Part shown: positions 58,201-64,000 of the stretch, in pieces
Layout: each line of letters begins with the position of its first letter
Numbering within the stretch: the stretch's first letter is position 1
From: Neodontobutis hainanensis
Taxonomy: Eukaryota; Chordata; Actinopteri; Gobiiformes; Odontobutidae
Length of the DNA stretch: 64,000 nt
Reading direction: 5' to 3'
Assembly (NCBI GenBank): GCA_024349245.1
Contig: JALDNG010000024.1
Location: 8,197,501-8,261,500, forward strand
Made by a program: the position numbers and the translations under genes
Notes under the pieces: generated by a model
Database searches by the model: none
Seen by the model: only the letters and a program-made list of their open reading frames with translations
What the model was told of the DNA's origin: nothing

Positions 58201-59314
58201 GCAACCCAGTGGTACGTTAAAGGCCAAGTAGTTTTCAAAGGATTAGTTGTTTTAGGATCAATTAAAACACCCTTTTCAACTGGATGTTTGATTGCATTAA
58301 TGTAAATAGATATATTCTCTGTTTCTTGTAACACTATGCCTATTTTTTTTCACAGGTACAAACTGGTGTCTAAAGAGCAACATTATTAATGGGGGCTGTG
58401 AGTTTCTATGTCTTCCTGCCCCCAACATTACAGAGCACTCACCCAAATACACATGCGCCTGTCCAGATCACATGACCATGGGCCCTGATATGAGGAAGTG
58501 TGTAGGAGGTACAGTACATAACCTTGTTAATAATAAAGAAAACCCAACAGTTGAGAGTCTATGTTTAACTTGTTAATACTTAATGTTTTACAGGTTCAGT
58601 TGACATTCCTGCTCCAACGACGGCTGCACCTCTGCCACCAACTGATGCTCCCACCATACCTGCAGCACCAAAGGAGCCTACGACAACAACTACTACTTCC
58701 ACAACCGAAACTACGCCTAAAGCTACAACACAGGAGCTCATTGACACTGCCCAGGGTACAAGAGACACTTTCAATAGTCTGGGAGAGATCATAAAATGGC
58801 TCATGGTTAATTTACATCGTTTGCTTTTCTAGTGAACAAAAGGTTGGAAGCCATGCCAACTGAAGACAAGTCATCCCACCCCATTGCTCTGTATATTGTT
58901 GTGCCAATATGTAAGTTCCACATTTTAGCTTTGCCGTTTAAACAGACCTTTAGCTTTCATTTTTTTTCTTTTTATACTTCCTCATCTGACCTTCATTTCT
59001 TCTTTATAGTGGTCATGTCAGTGCTAGTCTTTGGAGCAGTGTTTCTATGGAGACACTGGCGTCTGAAGAACACAAACACCATCCACTTTATCAATCCCGT
59101 GTACCAGAAAACCACCGAGGACGAAGTACACATTTGCAGAAACAGCTCGCAGGGCTATGTCTATCCTGAGGTAGAATTTCCTCGCTTGATTATGAAAATG
59201 ATGATGATGAAAATGATGATGAAAAAACATGTGGGTGTTTTGAACCACTGCTCATTCCGCTGTACTTCTTTACAGAGACAAATGCTGGGTATGGAGGACA
59301 TGGACATTGCATGA
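52278..59314 (+). CDS. ldlr: Low-density lipoprotein receptor
   Basis: Type I membrane receptor for LDL uptake through clathrin-coated pits. Exons: 52278-52362, 54870-54989, 55203-55325, 55462-55839, 55926-56045, 56123-56245, 56474-56596, 56697-56825, 56906-57077, 57170-57397, 57476-57594, 57702-57841, 58070-58211, 58356-58508, 58594-58755, 58833-58910, 59010-59170, 59276-59314: 864 residues (human 860). Order: signal peptide (about 1-27), seven LA repeats (three in exon 4), EGF-A and EGF-B, a six-bladed YWTD propeller (IYWTD, MYWTD, LYWVD, VFWTD, LFWSD), EGF-C, a Thr/Pro-rich O-glycosylation stretch (exon 15), a membrane segment (about 789-811), and a tail with FINPVY (825-830) and the end RQMLGMEDMDIA. 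Seven LA repeats and exon 18 RQML distinguish it from VLDLR (eight repeats). Start: ATGTCTGGG followed by a hydrophobic leader. Confidence 0.96.
52363..54869 (+). other. ldlr: ldlr intron 1 (2.5 kb)
   Basis: No gene was seen. A GC-richer patch at 52640-52830 carries an inverted CCAAT box (52665-52669) and a direct one (52701-52705), which could mark an intronic regulatory element. The rest is AT-rich. Confidence 0.5.
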
Positions 59315-60390
59315 TCTAAATATGAAGAAGACACTAGATTTTAAATGAAGAAACAAAGCCATTTTCTTGTACTGCTGCTGCAGCTTGGGGGAAAAAAAAC
59401 AACTTTTTTCCACCCTCAGTGACCTCTTTCTGTGGCTTATATTTCTGATGTCAGTACTGTCCCATCCAAGTCTAAAGCAAGAGCTGCTGCTGAAGAAGAA
59501 GAAGAAGAAGAAGAAGGAAAAAAACGCCATATCTTTTCTTTCAGTGGCAGAAAACAGAAAGTGAAATTGTTTTATAATGAAGGACGGCTTCAGAAAATGA
59601 TGTTGTTATAATCTTAGTCTTCACTGTTTTGAAGTTATGTTAAATTATTATTCAAATAATGCACATCTTGACTCTATTACAAATGTTATGCTAGTTTCAC
59701 TTGAAAAGCCTTATGTATGTCTTACTGATGTGTGCCTTCCATCCTTGCTAGATTCAGGAAAATACATGCCTTATGGAGCCTATCTATCTGAACTACCTTT
59801 ACAACCCTGTTTTCTGGGGGCAAACCAGGAATTACTCATGTTTTGTTTCTTAATGTCTAAAATGTAGTCAAGGGTAAAGAAATTGATTCACAGTTGCTGA
59901 TTGGACCGAAATGAAGAATAAGTTCTATCTGAAGAAGGATACTGAGTACTATTGAAGATATTGTTTGTTATTCTTTATTATGACAGTGTAAATACTGTAC
60001 ATATTTTGTAAACTTGCTTTATATTTGTACATTTTAATCAGAATATTGTAAATATTTGTTTTCTATTATTTATTGACAGACATTTGTTGATTTATTGTCT
60101 TGTTGTAATACATGCTGGATTACCATCAAAGACCTCCAAGGTATATGTTGTAGTATTTGAGTTCACCAGTTTCTTGTTACTGCTGCGGGGTTGTACTACA
60201 TGCGACAAAACTGCGCTTTTATAGCACCGCAATTCATTTCAGCAATAAATTGACACAATATTTATTTTGTTTTCACATTTATGTTATTGTGACTTTTTCT
60301 TTTCACTCTCAGTGGCACACGTCACACCAGAATTTGGCTTGCTGGTTCATGTTTATTCTTTTTTGAAAATAAAATGTTTGGTTGTTAAGC
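59315..60390 (+). other. ldlr: ldlr 3' UTR
   Basis: It contains an (AAG)n run at about 59494-59518 and poly(A) signals at 60244-60249 and 60368-60373. Several ATTTA-like U-rich stretches (for example around 60060-60090) could act in mRNA decay, as known for LDLR mRNA. This is pattern only. Confidence 0.55.
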
Positions 60391-61429
60391 TGTATCTGTG
60401 CAAGTTCTTCCGACTGGCTCAAGTATGATTAAGTGCAGTGGGAGAAAATGCTTCTAAGCACATTAAATGAAAACATTAAAACTCATGCTTTATTAGTTGC
60501 TTAACAAAAAAAGCAATTTGACAAATTATTAGTTTAGTCTAATCTCCAACTGAAGTCAAATAAAATGAAAGCCATGCTGCTTGTAAAATCAGATGTCTAT
60601 CATGGCAAAAGAAAAAACAGTATACTCTCTAAATGTAAAAATGTTTTATGCTCCTTTTTTCATAGTACATCAAGATAAAAGTGCAGTTGTGTTGAAAGAA
60701 AGGTTGTCCTAGTTATCGCTGCTGTAGCTATTATGGTTAGTCTTTTTGTCCTACATGCAAAACTGCAGCAGAACTTATTTTCTTGATATATATTTGACGT
60801 CATTGCGCTGCATTGTGCAGTGTGTTCAGGGATACACTGCACAACAAGAACTCCTTTCACTGGGAAGCTGTGGCATGTTGTCTGTCAGGAACTGAGAACT
60901 GCATTCCATCAAAAAAATGACACCATGCCAACAGGTATCATCTACACATCAAAGTGTGCTTATATTCATTCATATTTCTTGGAGACAGAGTTAATAGGCA
61001 ATTTTAACCTCTACTATAAAAATGCATTGTGAACACTTGTTGATGATGATACAGCTAGCCTCAGTACCATAATATGCTAATGAGCTAATCTTATGAAGAA
61101 ATGGATGATGATACCACTAAGACTTAAGTGACACCGGCTCATTGCTATGCTGCCTGTCACCTGCTTTCTCTGCTCACCTCACTATTTACATTTGCACATC
61201 ATTATCCCATTGGCCAGATGGCAACCCAAAGGTGGAGTTGTGTGTCTCACACCACTGGGACGTAAGCTAAAGAGGAGTGGCCTTACAAATTGCCAATAGA
61301 GATGGTGGATGGTGGAAAGGTATTCCCCTGTCAAGTTACCAAAATGTCCCATGATAGGGTAACAACAATAGACGGTTCGGTCTCCGCCTGACAACATGAG
61401 GCCAAACAAACTGAAGCCCAATGTCTCTC

Positions 61430-61570
61430 ACTCTCAACAGATATCTGTGATAAAGCAGTCGCTGCAGCATTTATTTTTTTTACCGCACTTGTGTAAATAC
61501 TGGAGTGCATTTGATCTGAAGAAGGCAAAGGCCGAAACGTTATCTATTGAATAAAATACATGACATATAA
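61430..61570. repeat. Dispersed repeat tail with CTGAAGAAGGC...GCCGAAACG hairpin
   Basis: CTGAAGAA, GGC-AAAG-GCC and GAAACG (61516-61539) precede ATTGAATAAAATAC. Similar hairpin tails with compensating stem changes are common in fish and amphibian repeats. The element type and its left end were not determined. Confidence 0.45.
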
Positions 61571-62397
61571 AGACACTGAGTGTTCTGTTGAATATTAAGA
61601 ATACTAGAGGGTATATCATGGGAACGACATCTCTGTTGGATGTACTGTACAAAAAGCTTTTATTGGGTGTACCATTAAAAACTCTCTCTGATATTTGTTT
61701 CTTCCTTAGGCACCATGCTGAGCATGACTTGTTTGACCCTGAAAGTATTCACACAAGTCCTTGAGCTGTGAAGCAGACTAACAATCCAAGGTTGTACATT
61801 ATAATTTACATCTTCTAACTTTTTCAAGATCCTTTTTATAATTTATAACAAAAGCATAAGCACACAAGCTTAAATCGTTGTGACGTTTCCCCGTATGTAT
61901 TGTGCCCATAAATTCTACAAATAAAGTATTGTAGTTTTAAAAGTAATCCTTTATCAAAGTAATCCTAAACACTGGACATGGTTGAGTGACAAACTAAAAA
62001 GGCCAAGATTTAGCTAATCAATAAAGGTAAATAACTTGAAAGAAAAATACAAAAGATCCAAGACACTCAGAATTTTGTGTGCTCTACGTCAATGCAAATA
62101 ACAAAAGTGAATAACTTGTCAATCCACAAGGCAAATCAGCGACCTGATACAGATAACACCTAATTAAAGCAGAAACATAATTTATTATATAATTTATAAA
62201 AAATGTAGTTATAATAAAGTGTATAGTGTTCATAAATGCTACATAATGCATCTTGTTAAGCCGGACATATGGCCTATAGTGTTCGCTCTAACAAAGTCAA
62301 AAGAAGGAATCTGGTTCTCAAGAACAACACAGTATATGTATTTTCTTTGGGACATTTCATGTTTAAGGTGCAACTCTGATTATATATGGCCCATATA

Positions 62398-62441
62398 ATT
62401 TATTAAATAAAATATAACAAGTTATATTTTATTTAATAAAT
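62398..62441. repeat. 21-bp perfect inverted repeat with 2-base spacer
   Basis: Arm ATTTATTAAATAAAATATAA+C (62398-62418) and its exact complement (62421-62441) flank AA. Outer CCAT/ATGG bases extend the symmetry after a short bulge. Function is unknown. Confidence 0.95.
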
Positions 62442-63030
62442 ATGGTCATTCATGGAAAAGAAGTTTAAAACACAATCTCTGTCTATCTGGTCACTGGGGC
62501 ATATTACACACCTTTGTTATACCAGGGTGTTATGTGTTATTGTAGTCATAGCGCGCAGCTACACGTGACTGATAAGAGGCATTGTGAAGGAGAATTGAAA
62601 CAGACCTGGGGTAGGGGCCTGAGGGTGGCTGCATACGCTGAGATCTTGCGCTTTAAGCTTTATGGCTTAACAAGTTCCCAAAGCATGTGCTTAGTGAGCG
62701 TTTTGTTTGAGAGCGAACTTTTAGATTACAATAGAAAGGTAGATTCTGAAGATTTTTTTTTGTTGAAAAGTGAAATTATATATTTTTTGTGTCTTTAAAA
62801 ATATGTACATTTGTATCACTTTACTTATATACTGTATGTACAAATTAAATGGTGTACCAAAGTTGAGAAAAAAAAAAACGTATTCTTATTTGCAAGTGAA
62901 AATTGGTATTAGTATAATTATATATAGTCCCCTCAGTCCTTAAAAAATGAGTTAATGAGTGTAAAGATGTTTTTATTGGTCAAAAAAAAAAAAAACTGGG
63001 CCGAGAGTCTGGTATAGTTCCTATGTCTTT

Positions 63031-63045
63031 GCCGCCCTCTAGTGG
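63031..63045 (-). promoter_or_regulatory. CTCF-type core motif
   Basis: GCCGCCCTCTAGTGG reads CCACTAGAGGGCGGC on the minus strand. It agrees with the CTCF core CCASYAGRKGGCRS at every position. It lies about 255 bases upstream of the ap1m2 start codon, between ldlr and ap1m2. Confidence 0.5.
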
Positions 63046-63112
63046 AAAAACTACGCATTACACCGCTCTGTTCAGGTGAGCTGTACTCTGTGAATGTTTT
63101 ACCTGGCCGTGA

Positions 63113-63120
63113 TGACGTCA
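63113..63120. promoter_or_regulatory. ap1m2: Perfect CRE palindrome TGACGTCA
   Basis: An exact CREB/ATF site in the GC-richer stretch just before the ap1m2 first exon, about 180 bases upstream of the ATG. It is a likely core-promoter element. Confidence 0.55.
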
Positions 63121-63298
63121 GTTCTGCTCCAGGAAAAGACGCCGTGGAGCTCGCGATCACCTTACGTTGATTAATTTCACTAGTTTGGATGAATAGACGG
63201 CATACTTATTGACATTGAGGGATCAGGTTGAAGTCGAAATAGTTTGTTTATTCTTCTTGAGTCGTGGACTCGAGGACTTGGCCCCTGGTGAAAACACA

Positions 63299-63340
63299 AT
63301 GTCCGCCTCCGCTATTTTTGTGCTGGACCTGAAGGGAAAG
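63299..63340 (+). CDS. ap1m2: AP-1 complex mu subunit, first coding exon (gene runs off the window)
   Basis: ATG TCC GCC TCC begins M S A S A I F V L D L K G K, the conserved start of AP-1 mu chains, and ends in phase 0 before GTAGGA. The mu subunit of AP-1 binds YxxPhi signals for trans-Golgi/endosome clathrin sorting. AP1M2 (epithelial mu1B) rather than AP1M1 is preferred because human AP1M2 neighbours ATG4D, SMARCA4 and LDLR in 19p13.2. The 14 residues alone cannot separate them. Confidence 0.8.
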
Positions 63341-64000
63341 GTAGGATAACTCAGTAGCCAGGACACGACGCAGAAATTATTCCATTTGGACCATTTTATT
63401 TTTGCATTATAGTCCTTTTTTGTTCTTTTAGTTGTGTGGCTGTAGCTTTAAACGGTTGTTTTAACATTAAACTTTAATGACTTTGCCATTGTTAAAGATT
63501 AATCAGCTTGTAGCAACAAATTAATTCATTGGCCCCTTTCATTCTTACTTCCGGTTACAAGACAAGCCTGTTGCTGTTTTTGAATTAAGTAGTCAAATTG
63601 TACCGTGTATATAACAGAATAATAGATTACATAAGGAGCCTTTTTCTCGGTTGTCAAAACACCTTGCAGTGGCCATTTTTGCTTCAACATATTTTCATCA
63701 CCTGCATCTTTCCCAGTAAAACTAACTTGACACACAAGGTCAGTGCATGACAAAACCTGGAAAGACAACACAGTTTTCTACTGGATTAAGCACTGGAGTG
63801 TGTTACCCGAGCAGATGCATGTCTAAAGAAACTGCTGCCTTTCTATGACCACATGGTTTTAGAACAAATGAGTTAAACAGAGTCATCTGTTTTATTTTAG
63901 AAATTGTCTGCAAAAAAAAAAAAAATAGTAACAATAGTCAGTAATCGACCATTGTTACTATTTACTACTTACATAGCAAGTGGAACTTTCTAAAATTTAT
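63341..64000 (+). other. ap1m2: ap1m2 first intron (partial)
   Basis: It starts with donor GTAGGATA. No second exon is visible before the window ends. A near-perfect inverted repeat ATAGTAACAATAG / CCATTGTTACTAT lies at about 63926-63962. Confidence 0.6.

Larger units (their letters stand above)
60391..63020. other. ldlr-ap1m2 intergenic region
   Basis: 2.6 kb without a recognised gene. It contains a repeat tail with a hammerhead-like hairpin (61516-61541), an AT-rich inverted repeat (62398-62441) and a less AT-rich patch at 62510-62720 that I could not assign. Confidence 0.55.

Overview
The window is vertebrate nuclear DNA, almost certainly from a teleost fish. It holds intron-rich genes with GT-AG splice sites, AT-rich introns, long (TA)n and (AC)n microsatellites, and dispersed repeats typical of fish genomes. 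All recognised genes lie on the + strand. I found no rRNA, tRNA, CRISPR array, operon or prokaryotic feature. Exon limits were set by hand from splice signals, phase continuity and family resemblance. Comparisons with human proteins are from memory, not from alignments.

Layout. (1) 1-~30,660: MAST1-type microtubule-associated Ser/Thr kinase. It has two alternative first exons (26-57 and 2899-2918), a 9.3 kb intron, then common exons from 12,234 to the stop codon at 28,259 and a long 3' UTR. (2) ~31,100-~37,520: atg4d, the autophagy cysteine protease (CDS 32,301-36,335), with a non-coding first exon and two short upstream ORFs. (3) ~37,860-~50,400: smarca4/BRG1, the SWI/SNF chromatin-remodelling ATPase (CDS 38,520-48,758, about 33 coding exons). 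(4) ~52,200-~60,390: ldlr, the low-density lipoprotein receptor (CDS 52,278-59,314, 18 exons; many exon lengths equal those I recall for the human gene). (5) 63,299-63,340: first coding exon of an AP-1 mu adaptor subunit, most likely ap1m2, which continues beyond the window.

These genes are not an operon. They form a conserved synteny block: MAST1, ATG4D, AP1M2, SMARCA4 and LDLR all lie in human 19p13.2, spread over roughly 2 Mb, and here they fit in 64 kb. Functionally they are independent: neuronal cytoskeletal kinase, ATG8 processing, chromatin remodelling, LDL uptake and clathrin-adaptor sorting. LDLR and AP-1 mu both belong to clathrin-dependent traffic.

I see no convincing new multi-gene system. 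The most unusual items are a perfect 56-bp palindrome in the mast1 3' UTR, a nested two-uORF leader plus a lost caspase-type DEVD site in atg4d, a hAT-type MITE with an 8-bp target duplication in the atg4d 3' UTR, an inferred GC-AG intron and a NAGNAG acceptor in smarca4, altered PCSK9-contact positions in the LDLR EGF-A repeat, a hammerhead-like hairpin in a repeat tail near 61.5 kb, and a CTCF-type plus CRE pair upstream of ap1m2.
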